NCBI GenBank assembly: GCA_947629445.1
Contig: CANRDU010000002.1
Span: 1-64,000, forward strand
Direction: 5' to 3'
From: an uncultured Bacilli bacterium
GTDB taxonomy: Bacteria; Bacillota_I; Bacilli_A; RF39; UBA660
DNA: 64,000 bases
The position numbers were made by a program, and so were the translations under genes. Below the pieces are notes generated by a model. That model ran no database searches. It saw only the letters and a program-made list of their open reading frames with translations, and was not told the DNA's origin. Numbering within the stretch: the stretch's first letter is position 1; each line of letters opens with the position of its first letter. Below, piece by piece: positions 48,080-58,760 of the stretch.

Positions 48080-51000
48080 ATTTGATATCCTCCTTGATAG
48101 GCACTCTGTGCCTGTAATTGAGTGATTGCTTGTTCGAGTTCTGCTTCAATTCTATCCTGATCTGAACAATCAACAACGTAAGTTTCCAACTTACCATCCT
48201 TCGTGAGTACAGCATACCAATCTTCTGCTATATAAAAACATTGTACATTATCTCGTTTTAGAAAGGTCATTTCGTCAAAAGGAACACCATTTAGAAACTG
48301 ATTTAAAATTTCAATATGTCTAAGCATATCTAACCCCTCTATTGAGTGATCACATACAACAAATTTAGGGGTAGAACGAGGTGGTTTATAATGCATTACT
48401 CTATTTTTTCCCAAACGAACAGGCGCTAAAGCATTTCTCGGTTGGTTAGATGCTAACAGTAGTGCCTCCGGTCCAACATCACTATAGAAACTTCCGATTC
48501 CCTTTTTTATATCACTAACATGCAAGTCTATATTTTTGTCACTTTCTGTAGAAAGTGCAAAATCAGAGGATGAGACTACATTCTCTACTGGAAACTGAGA
48601 ATTGCTAGAATAAGTGATAGTATCTTTGGCTACTCCTTTTACACATTCTACTAAATCAGCATTCGCATATTTGGAAGAATTACTATACCTCAATTGATTT
48701 AAGAAAACAGTATTCCCGTTTCTAAAACCACTAACACGACTAATAAACTCACCATTTTCTGGGTCAGTAAAAGTAATGTGAAACCCGTTTGGATTGGTTA
48801 AGCAAAAATCAAATAAATCATTCGCCGCCCCACCAATACGCATACAAGCTCCTGTTCTTTCTCCTAATGTCAGATTTCTCATGTCAATGGTATTTCCAAC
48901 TTCTACTTCTATTTTCTTCCCATTAGAGAGTGTATATATCTTATGAATAGGAGGTACCGTAATTACCTTTTTGTCATACATACTTTTTATATACTCTTTC
49001 GCTTTTTCAATTCGTTCATACCTTTTCATAGAAGCACTATTTGGTCTCGGATTGGAACTCAAATAACGATAGTTAGCCTTACCAAATAATAAAGAATATA
49101 AATAAGAATCAGATCCGTAGCAATTAGCCATATCTATTAAACCAGTAATACTAATACTAGAAATCTGTCCACTTGCTACTTGTTCTTCCAATTTTGGATA
49201 AAAATCAGCAAAATATTCTATCATACTAGCAACCGTACTAGCATCGAATACTAAATCGATATCACTTAAAATTTCACCGAAGGTATCTCCCCATCCGATA
49301 AACTTATATTTGTTTAAACAGTCTAATAATTTTTGATAATTTTCAGGATTATTTTGTAAAAAAATAGATACTTTCTCACTATTCATCTCACCTATAATCG
49401 ATAAGATAAAAGAAAGGTCAAGTTCCGGAAGTTCATACTCCACAGGAACATTCTCATCCCCCCAAGCATCCAATAAATGTCTTTCATGTAGATGATTTAG
49501 GATAGATTGAAAAGTTTTAAAATATGATTTTAACTCACGAACTTGACTTGCCTCAAATTGGGAAGGATGTTTTTTATAATCAAATACTTTTCCTAAAAGT
49601 TGTGAATTTTGTATAAGGCTTAATTCTTCCTTTGTAAAAATTGTCGAAGGAAGACTACTAACACACTTCATAAATTCTTCTTTCGAAATCGTTTTTAAAG
49701 CAGATTTAATAAAAGCATTCTTTTCAAAAGTAGATTCTAAACATTTTTTCTTAGCAGATTCTAAATTTTCTTGAATGTATTGGTTTCTATTCTCTAAAAT
49801 ATATTTACTCACTAAATCGTGGAGCCACGTCAATTCATCACGATCATAGTGAAAAAGTTTATTTGTAAACTCTTCCCAAGAGAGTTGTCGTTCCTGTAAT
49901 AATGAAGAAAGTGGAATTTTGGTTTCTAATTGTTTTAATAGAGGAATTAATCCTTCTATGTCACTATTACTAATCGTTTGAAGAATATTTGGAAACAGCA
50001 AAATAATATCTGGGTTTTTGCTTTTAAATTCTCTTTGTAATAGAGAATTTAAAATATCATTTAAAACAGATTCTGATAGTTGATTCGACTGACTCATTAA
50101 TAATTTTATGATTTGTTGGTAATTCTCTTCTGGTAGCATTAAAAAAGATCGAAAATTGGCATTTTCAAGATGCGCTAATACCTGCATCGAAGTCAATTGC
50201 ACGAAATGAATCATACGTTCTAAAGGAAATTGATACTCCTTAGCATAAAGATTAATTAACTCTTGATAATTCTCCTGATAGGGAGGAAACACTTCTAAAT
50301 GGCCAATAACTTCTTGTATAGAAGAAATATTCCCGAGCATCATAATATTTTGAAAAACAAGATTAGGATTCAAATAATCTCGAAAAATCTCCATCTGATG
50401 TTCGTGGGATAATTTCGGTAATAAAGGAATTATATTTTCATCCTTCTCCATATTTTTAACAAGAAAGAAAAAATCGCCTTCATCTGTAGCATAAGAAATA
50501 GCCTTTATCCTACCCTCATCACTGGATAGTCTTCGAAGCAAATCCGATTGCAAATACGGATCTTTCATATCTTGCAGATGTTTTAATTTCAAATCATCTG
50601 TTGAGAAAGTACTAATAACATCAAATTTACAATCATCATCCCGTAAGGTTTTTAGATATTCTTCCTTGATAGCATCAGAAGAAATACTTCTAATAATACG
50701 TGCTCTATCGGATTCTAAAAAAAGACGCATTTTCTTCAAATATGCTTGTTTCAACTCATCAGAATCTAGTGAAGCAATAATCGTCACAATATCTTCTCCA
50801 AAACGGATATACTTCATTTTTTCACTGTCATCGTCCATACTAGCAATAATGGTAGCCCGGCATTCCTGACTTAGTCCTTTTAAATGTTTCTTTTTTAATT
50901 CATCAGATGTAAGTGTTGATAAAACCATAGAACGACAATATTTATCTATCAAAAGAGAAGCTGCCTTTATTTTATATTCATCTGCTTCAATGAGAGATGC

Positions 51001-51294
51001 TAAATCCTGTAAATAATCTTGTTCTACACCTGTTGCCCATCTTTTAATATAGTCCAACTTATGTTCATCCGTTAAAATACGAAATACGTCAGGGACCCTA
51101 ATATCACTTATACCATCTATAATTGTGTTCACTTCTTCTTCTGAAAATAAAACTTGAACAATTTCTGGATCATAAATTTGTGAAAAAACAGTTTGCCTTT
51201 CTGATAAAGTAAAATGTTGTTGAAGCCATTCTAACGTTAATTGTTTTCTCTTCTTCGCCCGATAAATTCTCTTTATGATTTCTTCTATGTTCAT
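48076..51294 (-). CDS. Large repeat-containing protein with conserved C-terminal domain
   Basis: 1072 aa from MNIEEI (GGAGG SD); N-terminal SD-x-LK-xx-YLK helical repeats; C-term LGERTGACMRIGGAANDLFDFCLTNPNGFHITFTDP. Confidence 0.75.
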   Translation of the reverse strand: MNIEEIIKRIYRAKKRKQLTLEWLQQHFTLSERQTVFSQIYDPEIVQVLFSEEEVNTIIDGISDIRVPDVFRILTDEHKLDYIKRWATGVEQDYLQDLASLIEADEYKIKAASLLIDKYCRSMVLSTLTSDELKKKHLKGLSQECRATIIASMDDDSEKMKYIRFGEDIVTIIASLDSDELKQAYLKKMRLFLESDRARIIRSISSDAIKEEYLKTLRDDDCKFDVISTFSTDDLKLKHLQDMKDPYLQSDLLRRLSSDEGRIKAISYATDEGDFFFLVKNMEKDENIIPLLPKLSHEHQMEIFRDYLNPNLVFQNIMMLGNISSIQEVIGHLEVFPPYQENYQELINLYAKEYQFPLERMIHFVQLTSMQVLAHLENANFRSFLMLPEENYQQIIKLLMSQSNQLSESVLNDILNSLLQREFKSKNPDIILLFPNILQTISNSDIEGLIPLLKQLETKIPLSSLLQERQLSWEEFTNKLFHYDRDELTWLHDLVSKYILENRNQYIQENLESAKKKCLESTFEKNAFIKSALKTISKEEFMKCVSSLPSTIFTKEELSLIQNSQLLGKVFDYKKHPSQFEASQVRELKSYFKTFQSILNHLHERHLLDAWGDENVPVEYELPELDLSFILSIIGEMNSEKVSIFLQNNPENYQKLLDCLNKYKFIGWGDTFGEILSDIDLVFDASTVASMIEYFADFYPKLEEQVASGQISSISITGLIDMANCYGSDSYLYSLLFGKANYRYLSSNPRPNSASMKRYERIEKAKEYIKSMYDKKVITVPPIHKIYTLSNGKKIEVEVGNTIDMRNLTLGERTGACMRIGGAANDLFDFCLTNPNGFHITFTDPENGEFISRVSGFRNGNTVFLNQLRYSNSSKYANADLVECVKGVAKDTITYSSNSQFPVENVVSSSDFALSTESDKNIDLHVSDIKKGIGSFYSDVGPEALLLASNQPRNALAPVRLGKNRVMHYKPPRSTPKFVVCDHSIEGLDMLRHIEILNQFLNGVPFDEMTFLKRDNVQCFYIAEDWYAVLTKDGKLETYVVDCSDQDRIEAELEQAITQLQAQSAYQGGYQI

Positions 51295-51356
51295 ACTTCC
51301 TCCTAATATCCCTATCATTAGTATAAAAAAAGTTCTTAGTTTTTGCAACAAAAAAG

Positions 51357-51986
51357 CTACAATAAATCTTTTATTGTAACTCCTAACATACCTACTAATA
51401 GACTACTTTGCAATGAATTAATAATCATTCCTTTTACAGATTCTAAATCGAAACTATTAGATGTAAGATTTGCATTAGAAAAATCAAGTCCAGATAATGG
51501 TGTTTCCTTCCATTCCGTTCCTCTAAAATCAACCTCTAAAAATTCCAGTTTTTGCAATTTTGTTTGAAAAAAATTCGCATTCGTGACCTGAGACTCACTA
51601 AAACGACAATTCGTCATCGTAGCTTCAGCAAAATTCTCATAATCCCCTCGGCAAGAGAGAAATTCGACATGATAAAAAGAACAACCAATAAAACTCGTTC
51701 CTACTAATTTACAATTTTTAAAACAAACACGAGTAAATTTTTGATTGTCAAAGCAAATATTTGATAAGTCGCAATCTTCAAATAGAACATCGATAAACTC
51801 TACTCCCTCAAAAGAAATATCTTGCCAAATCATGTGCGAAAAAATCACATTATCAAAATCCATTTCCTGTAACTTTTCATGAATCCAATGTCGATTTTGA
51901 AAAGTCGCATTTTTCATCTCTTCTTGGGAAGTAGAGAATATATCTTTTTCCTCTAAATATTTTAATTTTGGTTTATCAATCTTCAC
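51357..51986 (-). CDS. Pentapeptide-repeat protein
   Basis: Recurrent A/C-(N/D)-x-L/F-x units: FEDCDLSNICFDNQKFTRVCFKNCKLVGTSFIGCSF. Confidence 0.85.
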   Translation of the reverse strand: MKIDKPKLKYLEEKDIFSTSQEEMKNATFQNRHWIHEKLQEMDFDNVIFSHMIWQDISFEGVEFIDVLFEDCDLSNICFDNQKFTRVCFKNCKLVGTSFIGCSFYHVEFLSCRGDYENFAEATMTNCRFSESQVTNANFFQTKLQKLEFLEVDFRGTEWKETPLSGLDFSNANLTSNSFDLESVKGMIINSLQSSLLVGMLGVTIKDLL

Positions 51987-51988
51987 AT

Positions 51989-52882
51989 TTATCCCCTTTT
52001 CTTCAGTTTAGCTACAAAAAATCCCTCAAATCGATTAGTAGGACATACTAAAAGAGTGCCTTCTAACTTAGTCGGTAATGTGGGAATGTCTGGAAGTTCT
52101 ATAGGTTCTATACTTACCATATTCTTCTTCACAAATTCCTCTAATACTTTCTCATTTTCTTCCTCTAAAATAGAACAGGTAGAATAAATCATGGTCCCAC
52201 CTGGTTTTAACAGGTGAATAGCTTTTTCTAATAATTCTCTTTGCACTTTCGAAGATTTTTGAATAAGCGTTTCCGTAAAATAGGAAAATAGTTTAGGATT
52301 ATTTCGATCAATCGTTCCACTTCCACTACAAGGAGCATCTAAAAGGATTTTATCAAAAGAAAAAAAATCATCTAGATATCTAGCATCTTCTTTTAAGACC
52401 GTAATTCTTCTTGCACCTTGCTTTTCAATATTGTATTTTAATCTCTCTAACCGAGTCGCACTCTTCTCACATGCGGTAATAAGAGCTTTATCCGCCGTTA
52501 AAGAGGAAATCTGTGTCGTTTTACCACCTGGGGCTGCAGCCATATCCAAAATAGATTCTTGCCCATTAGGATTTAAAAATAAAACTGGTATCATGGAAGA
52601 AAAACTTTGAATATAAATTTCGCCATTTTGGTAGATTGATAATTTTTTTAAATCTTCTTCTTTTTTGTCTAATAAGAGAAAAGCATCTGGATTCCATGAC
52701 ACCTTTTCAAAAAGAAAGTTATTATCCTTCAAAATGTTTTCTATCTTTTCTACCGTCGTTTTTAGCCTATTAATGCGAAAAGTGGTATAGCGACTCTGAT
52801 AACCATCGATAATCTTTTTTGTCCATTCTTCTCCATATTGATTTCTTAATTTATGATATAAAAATGATGGAATTTCGTTCAT
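51989..52882 (-). CDS. RsmB/NOP family RNA m5C methyltransferase
   Basis: DMAAAPGGKTTQI, DAPCSGSGTIDRN, STCSILEEENE. Confidence 0.95.
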   Translation of the reverse strand: MNEIPSFLYHKLRNQYGEEWTKKIIDGYQSRYTTFRINRLKTTVEKIENILKDNNFLFEKVSWNPDAFLLLDKKEEDLKKLSIYQNGEIYIQSFSSMIPVLFLNPNGQESILDMAAAPGGKTTQISSLTADKALITACEKSATRLERLKYNIEKQGARRITVLKEDARYLDDFFSFDKILLDAPCSGSGTIDRNNPKLFSYFTETLIQKSSKVQRELLEKAIHLLKPGGTMIYSTCSILEEENEKVLEEFVKKNMVSIEPIELPDIPTLPTKLEGTLLVCPTNRFEGFFVAKLKKRG

Positions 52883-52893
52883 ATTCTATCTCC

Positions 52894-53478
52894 CTATACT
52901 TTATTTTTTAAATAAAAATCAGTGTCAAACCAAACTTTTTTCCAAGAAATTTCTTGCGTAATCAAAATGCGTTTTTCTAAAACAAGTGTCTTTATATAAT
53001 CAATAATGGTCACAAGCTGTGACATGAAAGCAATTAGGCTACCACTAAACACCCAAACAAATTCACACATTCCAAAATAATATAAATAACCAAAAATGAT
53101 TGAAAAAGCAACTAACCACATTTTTGTCTTTCCAAAAATACTAGCTCTCGTCTTTTTACCTTGTAATATGGCAACAGCATTGATTGCAAAAATAGAAATT
53201 TCTCCTATTAAAATAACCCATAAAATTGGACATGTTTCCAGAAGACAAATGAGTAAAACTATATTTAAAGTCTTATCTGCGACGGTATCCATGAAAGCGC
53301 CATAAAAAGTCTGCACTCGCCAGCGGCGTGCTAAAAATCCATCCACAGTATCTGTTAAAAATAACAAAATAATCGTTATTAAAAAAATTAGTGAATTCAC
53401 TTTCCATAAAATAATAGGTAACAATAAAGAACATAGAAATCTTATCGTTGTTATACTATTTACAGCTACTTTTTTCAT
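52894..53478 (-). CDS. CDP-alcohol phosphatidyltransferase family protein
   Basis: DTVDGFLARRWRVQTFYGAFMDTVADK signature. Confidence 0.93.
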   Translation of the reverse strand: MKKVAVNSITTIRFLCSLLLPIILWKVNSLIFLITIILLFLTDTVDGFLARRWRVQTFYGAFMDTVADKTLNIVLLICLLETCPILWVILIGEISIFAINAVAILQGKKTRASIFGKTKMWLVAFSIIFGYLYYFGMCEFVWVFSGSLIAFMSQLVTIIDYIKTLVLEKRILITQEISWKKVWFDTDFYLKNKV

Positions 53479-53660
53479 AGGCGCTCCTTCTTTTTATTCT
53501 TATTATACCATAGATTTTTAAATAAGAAAGAGTTATACTTTCTCATTTCGTGATGACATAAAAAATTATTTCATTTAGGACATAATAACATGCTTGAATA
53601 GAAACTCATCAATCATATATCATAAAAATAAATACTAAAAAATAAGGTCTTTCATAAACC

Positions 53661-55856
53661 TTATTTTATTTTGCGTAATCTTAAAGAATTTAATACCACT
53701 GTTAAACTACTAATGGTCATAGCCATGGATGCGAGCATTGGATTCATGGTAAGACCAACTGGTTTTAAAAAGCCAATGGCAATTGGAATCATAATGATAT
53801 TATAGAAAAAAGCCCAAAATAAATTTTCTTTAATATTCCACATTGTTTTTTTACTAATTGTTAGAAAAAGTAAAATATGGGAGAGTTTATCTTGCATCAA
53901 CAAAATATCCGAAGAATCACTAGCAATATCGGTTCCACTATGAACACTTACACCAATGGTAGCAAGAGCAAGACTTGGAGCATCGTTAACACCATCCCCT
54001 ACCATCATTACTTTTTTACCATCGTGCAACATCTTTTCGATAACTTCTAATTTTCCCTTTGGAAGAACATCAGAAACAACATGGGAAATGGAAAGAGAAT
54101 CCGCGATAACTCTAGCCGTTTTTTCATTATCCCCTGTAAGCATCATAACTTCTTTACCGTTTCGTTTTAATTGCTCAATAGTATCTTTCGCATCTGCGCG
54201 AACAATATCTTTAACACCAATTAAACCAACTACCTGTCTTTGACAAATTACATAGAGAAGACTATTTCCCTCTTTTGAAAGTTTTTCTTTCTCTTGTTCA
54301 TAATATGGTGCAATCGAAAGTTCTTGAAACAATTTATCATTTCCAACATATACCTTTTGGTTTTGATACGTACCTGTAATACCGATACCCGGAAGATTTT
54401 GAAAGTCCGTAACAGGTTCTAAGGATAAATTATGATCATTTGCATATATCTTTAAGGCATGACTAATTGGGTGGTTAGAAAGTGCTTCTAGACTAGCTAC
54501 CATCCTAAGAAGTTCTTGTTCACTCACTTCTTCTCTATGATATATTTTGGATACTTTAAGTTCTCCATATGTTAATGTTCCCGTTTTATCAAATACAATA
54601 GTATCAATAGTGGCAGCACTCTCTAATGTTTCATTGCTTTTAATCAAGATGCCATTTTTAGCGCAAGTCCCAACACTTACTACCATTGAAAGAGGTGTTG
54701 CAAGACCTAATGCACAAGGACACGCAACGACTAAAACAGTTACAAAAGTATGAAAGCCTTGATCAAATCCTAATCCCCCGATGATATATCCAAGAAAACT
54801 TAAAAACGCAATAGCAAGTACACTAGGGACAAAATATCCACTTACTTTATCCGCAATTCTAGCAATAGGTGCTTTGGTACTTGTTGCCTGTAAGACTAGT
54901 TTTACCATTTCAGAAATAGTGGAATCTCTACCAATTCTTTTGGCTTCATACTCAATATAACCATCTATATTGATGCTTCCAGCAATTACTTCCTCTGCTT
55001 CTATTTTTTTACTAGGAGAAGACTCACCTGTTAGAAAGGATTCATCGACATGAGTTTCCCCTTTTTGAATAATACCATCAACAGCTATCTTCATACCAGG
55101 TTTGGCTATCAAAATATCGCCCTTTTCTACTTCATCAATGGTAACTTCTCTTTCACCATCTTTGGTTTTTAAAAGAGCAGATGTCGGTGTAATTTGTACC
55201 AATTGTTGAATAGCTTCTTTTGTTTTTTCTTTACTCCTATTATCAATATATCTTCCTAATTTTATGAAATAAATAACCATCGCAACGGATTCAAAATATA
55301 ATTGATGAGTATGCTGTATTTCCCCTAACCAAATCCAAGTAGAAAAATAAAGGCTATATCCCAAACTGACGAGGACACTTAACGTGACTAAAGTATCCAT
55401 ATTGGGCATTTTATGAAGAACATTTTTTATGCCGTTTTTGAAAATGTCCCTACCATAAATCAAAAAGGGAATTGTTAAGATAACTAAAACAAGGGTATAG
55501 ATTTTAGAATTTTCATGACTACTAATACCTGGGATTTCGGGAAGATGAAGCATATGTCCCATTGAAATATACATAAATACAATCATGAGAAAGGCATAAA
55601 AAAGAAGTGGTGTTATCGATTTTTTCTTTTCGTTTTGATGAGGATTAAAGATTCCTAGCGATTCAAAACCAGCCTCTTGCACAAAATGCTCTAAATCCTT
55701 TACGGAAAGATTCTCTTCATAGGTAATAGTAGCTTGCGCTAAAACAAGATTAACACTAGCTTCTTGAACCCCTTTTTGCTTTCTTAAATATTTTTCTAAT
55801 CCATTAGAACATGCACTACAACTCATTCCACCAATTTGTAGAATTACTGTTTTCAT
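53661..55856 (-). CDS. copA: Copper-translocating P1B ATPase
   Basis: GMSCSACSN HMA, VACPCALGLATPL, DKTGTLTYGE, GDGVNDAPSLA. Confidence 0.95.
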   Translation of the reverse strand: MKTVILQIGGMSCSACSNGLEKYLRKQKGVQEASVNLVLAQATITYEENLSVKDLEHFVQEAGFESLGIFNPHQNEKKKSITPLLFYAFLMIVFMYISMGHMLHLPEIPGISSHENSKIYTLVLVILTIPFLIYGRDIFKNGIKNVLHKMPNMDTLVTLSVLVSLGYSLYFSTWIWLGEIQHTHQLYFESVAMVIYFIKLGRYIDNRSKEKTKEAIQQLVQITPTSALLKTKDGEREVTIDEVEKGDILIAKPGMKIAVDGIIQKGETHVDESFLTGESSPSKKIEAEEVIAGSINIDGYIEYEAKRIGRDSTISEMVKLVLQATSTKAPIARIADKVSGYFVPSVLAIAFLSFLGYIIGGLGFDQGFHTFVTVLVVACPCALGLATPLSMVVSVGTCAKNGILIKSNETLESAATIDTIVFDKTGTLTYGELKVSKIYHREEVSEQELLRMVASLEALSNHPISHALKIYANDHNLSLEPVTDFQNLPGIGITGTYQNQKVYVGNDKLFQELSIAPYYEQEKEKLSKEGNSLLYVICQRQVVGLIGVKDIVRADAKDTIEQLKRNGKEVMMLTGDNEKTARVIADSLSISHVVSDVLPKGKLEVIEKMLHDGKKVMMVGDGVNDAPSLALATIGVSVHSGTDIASDSSDILLMQDKLSHILLFLTISKKTMWNIKENLFWAFFYNIIMIPIAIGFLKPVGLTMNPMLASMAMTISSLTVVLNSLRLRKIK

Positions 55857-55857
55857 A

Positions 55858-56064
55858 TCATTCTCCTATAACAGGAAAGTTTAAATTATCGAGACGTTCT
55901 TTTACTTCCTCTAAATGTTCTTCTGCTAACGTAACAATGACTTCATTCGTTTGGTGATTAGCTTTCACATCTTTCACACCTTCCATACTTAGTAATGATT
56001 TTTCAATTCGAGAAGAGCATCCTTCACAATGCATTCCTTCTACTTTTAAAGTTATTGTTTTCAT
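55858..56064 (-). CDS. copZ: Copper chaperone, HMA domain
   Basis: VEGMHCEGCSSRIEKSLLSMEGV. Confidence 0.93.
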   Translation of the reverse strand: MKTITLKVEGMHCEGCSSRIEKSLLSMEGVKDVKANHQTNEVIVTLAEEHLEEVKERLDNLNFPVIGE

Positions 56065-56073
56065 ATTTTCCTC

Positions 56074-56361
56074 CTATCCATTAAATCTCTTAAAAAGATC
56101 TACTAATTCCTCAAATACTTCATTATTATCCTTTTCAAAATCCTTACTTACGCAGTTATACAAATGCTTTTCTAAAATGTAGTTAGATAAACTTTTAATA
56201 GAACTATCAACCGCAGATAATTGAATGAGAATATCATTGCAATAGCGATCTTCCTCAACCATTTTTTTAATTCCCCTTACTTGACCTTCTATACGGTTTA
56301 GACGATTTTCAATTTTCTTTTTTTCCGAACAACTACGATATGTATATTTTTCTTCTTTCAT
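56074..56361 (-). CDS. csoR: CsoR-type copper-sensing repressor
   Basis: RLNRIEGQVRGIKKMVEEDRYCNDILIQLSAVDSSIKSLSNYILEKHLYNCV. Confidence 0.93.
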   Translation of the reverse strand: MKEEKYTYRSCSEKKKIENRLNRIEGQVRGIKKMVEEDRYCNDILIQLSAVDSSIKSLSNYILEKHLYNCVSKDFEKDNNEVFEELVDLFKRFNG

Positions 56362-56381
56362 TCCATCACCATCTTCATTAT

Positions 56382-56398
56382 ATACCCTACTAGGGTAT
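56382..56398 (-). promoter_or_regulatory. CsoR operator candidate
   Basis: Near-perfect palindrome ATACCCTACTAGGGTAT 21 bp upstream of csoR start. Confidence 0.8.
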
Positions 56399-56573
56399 TT
56401 GTAAATAGGGAAACTTCCATTTATAATATGCGTATTTTTAGTGATTATTATAAAAAAAGAGCTTTAAGCTCTTATGAATTCGTTGTGGAAGTGTCTTTCT
56501 TTTTTTTATTCTTGTAAAGTTTTTACATATCCTGGTTGATGTACTACTAAAAATTTCTTAAAGAATTTCTCTT

Positions 56574-57029
56574 TCATAAATCTATAAAATAAAGTTTCTC
56601 ACTATTTTGCAAAGTTTCCATATAAATAGCACCAAATTTTTCATAGTAATTTTCTAATGATGATTTTAAGTAAATACGGGAAAATCCTCTTCTTTTTGCT
56701 TCCCTTAAAATAGCAGCATTCAATAATTTAGAATAACCTTTTCCACGATAGTCTTTTTTCACGTACATAGTGGAATACCAAGGTGTTAAATCCGTTCTTT
56801 CTTCGCCATCCTTTGGAAATATGGAAATAAAACCAATCAAGACATCTTCCTGTAAAAGCAGCAATTTCGCATAATAAGGATTATCCCTATTTTCTAACAT
56901 TCTTTCCATTTTCTTCTTGACTTTCATTTGAAATTCTTCTTCACTATGCCATAATCCCCACTCTTTTTCTGTTAGGAAAGCAACTTCCTCTATATACTTT
57001 AATCGATCGAACAGATTAACAACTTCCAT
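56574..57029 (-). CDS. GNAT family N-acetyltransferase
   Basis: TMYVKKDYRGKGYSKLLNAAILREAKRRGFSRIYLKSS. Confidence 0.9.
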   Translation of the reverse strand: MEVVNLFDRLKYIEEVAFLTEKEWGLWHSEEEFQMKVKKKMERMLENRDNPYYAKLLLLQEDVLIGFISIFPKDGEERTDLTPWYSTMYVKKDYRGKGYSKLLNAAILREAKRRGFSRIYLKSSLENYYEKFGAIYMETLQNSEKLYFIDL

Positions 57030-57669
57030 CGCCTTTCATCACCTTCACTTCGTATAGTTTCTTCGGTTTCGTATAACACTCTTCATCTCTAGTCATTTCT
57101 GTCTTTCGATAGGAAATAGAACCAATCATAGAAAAATATTTCTGAATATCTTCCTCTTCAAAAAAACGTTTATAGTAACTACCTTCAAAGTAGTAATTCT
57201 TTTCTATTTTCTCTCCTACTCCTGCACCATAATCATAGTCATCAACTCGGGCAACACGAGCAAGTAAAATGCCATTAGGTTTCAGTATTCTTTTAATTTC
57301 TTTCATCACATGAATCATGTCTTTTACGCTAAAATAGTGAAGACATAAATCTGCAATAATTAGAGAATAACTTTCATCCGCTATCGGGAAATCTACAGTC
57401 ATATCCATTTGCAAGGTTTTACTTTTAGGGAGTTTTCTTTCGATATTTGCTAAAGCTTCGTAGGATAAATCTGCTGATAATACCGAATAGCCTCGTTCTA
57501 ATAAATAAGCTGTATCTGCTCCAATTCCACAACCTAAATCTAAAATCATATCCTTTTTATGATTTTCTAATACTGCATGATAAGTATCTAACCAATTATC
57601 ATAAACTGGATAAGAACTCCTTTTTTTAGACCAATTTTCCCACACTTCTACTACTTTTTTCTCTGTCAT
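57016..57669 (-). CDS. Class I SAM-dependent methyltransferase
   Basis: MILDLGCGIGADTAYLLERGYSVLSADLS. Confidence 0.92.
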   Translation of the reverse strand: MTEKKVVEVWENWSKKRSSYPVYDNWLDTYHAVLENHKKDMILDLGCGIGADTAYLLERGYSVLSADLSYEALANIERKLPKSKTLQMDMTVDFPIADESYSLIIADLCLHYFSVKDMIHVMKEIKRILKPNGILLARVARVDDYDYGAGVGEKIEKNYYFEGSYYKRFFEEEDIQKYFSMIGSISYRKTEMTRDEECYTKPKKLYEVKVMKGDGSC

Positions 57670-57731
57670 AACATCCTACTTTCTACTTTTATTATAACAA
57701 AAAAAGATAGTATATTCTATCTTTTCTATCT

Positions 57732-58670
57732 CTAACGTATCAAAATATAAGCAACATAACAAATATATAAGAAAACCAAAATAGGACCTTTTTTATTGCC
57801 AATACGGAAATTTTTTAAAACAAAGAAAAAGACAACAACACCAGCAATTAGCATGAATATAATATCCATTAGAGTATTCATATCAAAAGTAATAGGACTT
57901 ACTGCACTAGCTGCTCCTAAAATAAAGAAAATGTTAAAAATATTAGAACCAATGACATTTCCAATTGCAATATCTGATTCTCCTTTTTTAGCTGCAATCA
58001 CAGAAGTGACTAGTTCTGGTAGTGAGGTTCCAATCGCAACGACGGTAAGAGCAATTATATGATTACTAATGCCCATCCATTCCGCAATAGAAGTTGCACT
58101 ATTAACAACTAATTCTCCTCCCCCAATAATTCCTATCAATCCTAGAAAGGCAAAAAATAAATCTTTAAATGAAAAACGAACTTTATCATCATGTTCCTGA
58201 TGACCACTTTTGGCATCTACTAATAAAGCATAGAGATAAATACCTAAAAAGCATAACAAAATAAGACCATTCGTGCGAGTAATCACGCCACTTTTCTCAC
58301 CATTGATAAAAAATCCAGCTGTTAAGATTAATAAAACAACATAGGAAAAAAGGGAATAAACCATATCTCGATAAACGATTTTTCTTTTGACGGTTAGATT
58401 TCCAAATATTCCACTTACTCCTAGTACTAAAAGTAAATTACAAATATTAGACCCTACTACATTTCCAATAGAAATATCATTGTTGCCATTCAAAGAAGCA
58501 ATAATACTAACAGCTGCCTCTGGGGCACTGGTACCAAAAGAAACAATGGTAAGTCCAATAATCAAAGTAGAAATTCCAAAAGCACGTGCTAATCTACTAC
58601 AGCCATCTACAAATAAATCAGCACTTTTTACTAATAAAATAAATCCGATTATTAATAATATCAAAGCCAT
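57732..58670 (-). CDS. Calcium/sodium antiporter (CaCA/YrbG-like)
   Basis: Duplicated alpha repeats: FGTSAPEAAVSIIAS...GNVVGSNICN and IGTSLPELVTSVIAA...GNVIGSNIFN. Confidence 0.95.
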   Translation of the reverse strand: MALILLIIGFILLVKSADLFVDGCSRLARAFGISTLIIGLTIVSFGTSAPEAAVSIIASLNGNNDISIGNVVGSNICNLLLVLGVSGIFGNLTVKRKIVYRDMVYSLFSYVVLLILTAGFFINGEKSGVITRTNGLILLCFLGIYLYALLVDAKSGHQEHDDKVRFSFKDLFFAFLGLIGIIGGGELVVNSATSIAEWMGISNHIIALTVVAIGTSLPELVTSVIAAKKGESDIAIGNVIGSNIFNIFFILGAASAVSPITFDMNTLMDIIFMLIAGVVVFFFVLKNFRIGNKKGPILVFLYICYVAYILIR

Positions 58671-58685
58671 TTATATCCTCCTCAC

Positions 58686-58720
58686 AAAAAAAACTTACCT
58701 ACCTATTTTCAGTAGATAAG
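58686..58720 (-). terminator. Leader terminator/attenuator candidate directly upstream of antiporter SD
   Basis: Minus-strand CTTATCTAC TGAAAATAG GTAGGTAAG TTTTTTTT then GTGAGGAGG. Confidence 0.65.
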
Positions 58721-58760
58721 TCGATTATTTCCTCTAAGGTCCATTGATTATTGACCATAG

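Noticed and set aside
53956-54753. Plus-strand ORFs opposite copA (53956..54243, 54547..54753) and similar ones opposite cadA, MMPL, the antiporter, GDPD and the ZIP gene
   Set aside because: They lie fully antisense to well-supported genes, have low-complexity composition and no family features.
56575-56577. 23-codon ORF (MKEKFFKKFLVVHQPGYVKTLQE) overlapping the GNAT stop codon by ATGA
   Set aside because: Too short to support without conservation data; could be chance.
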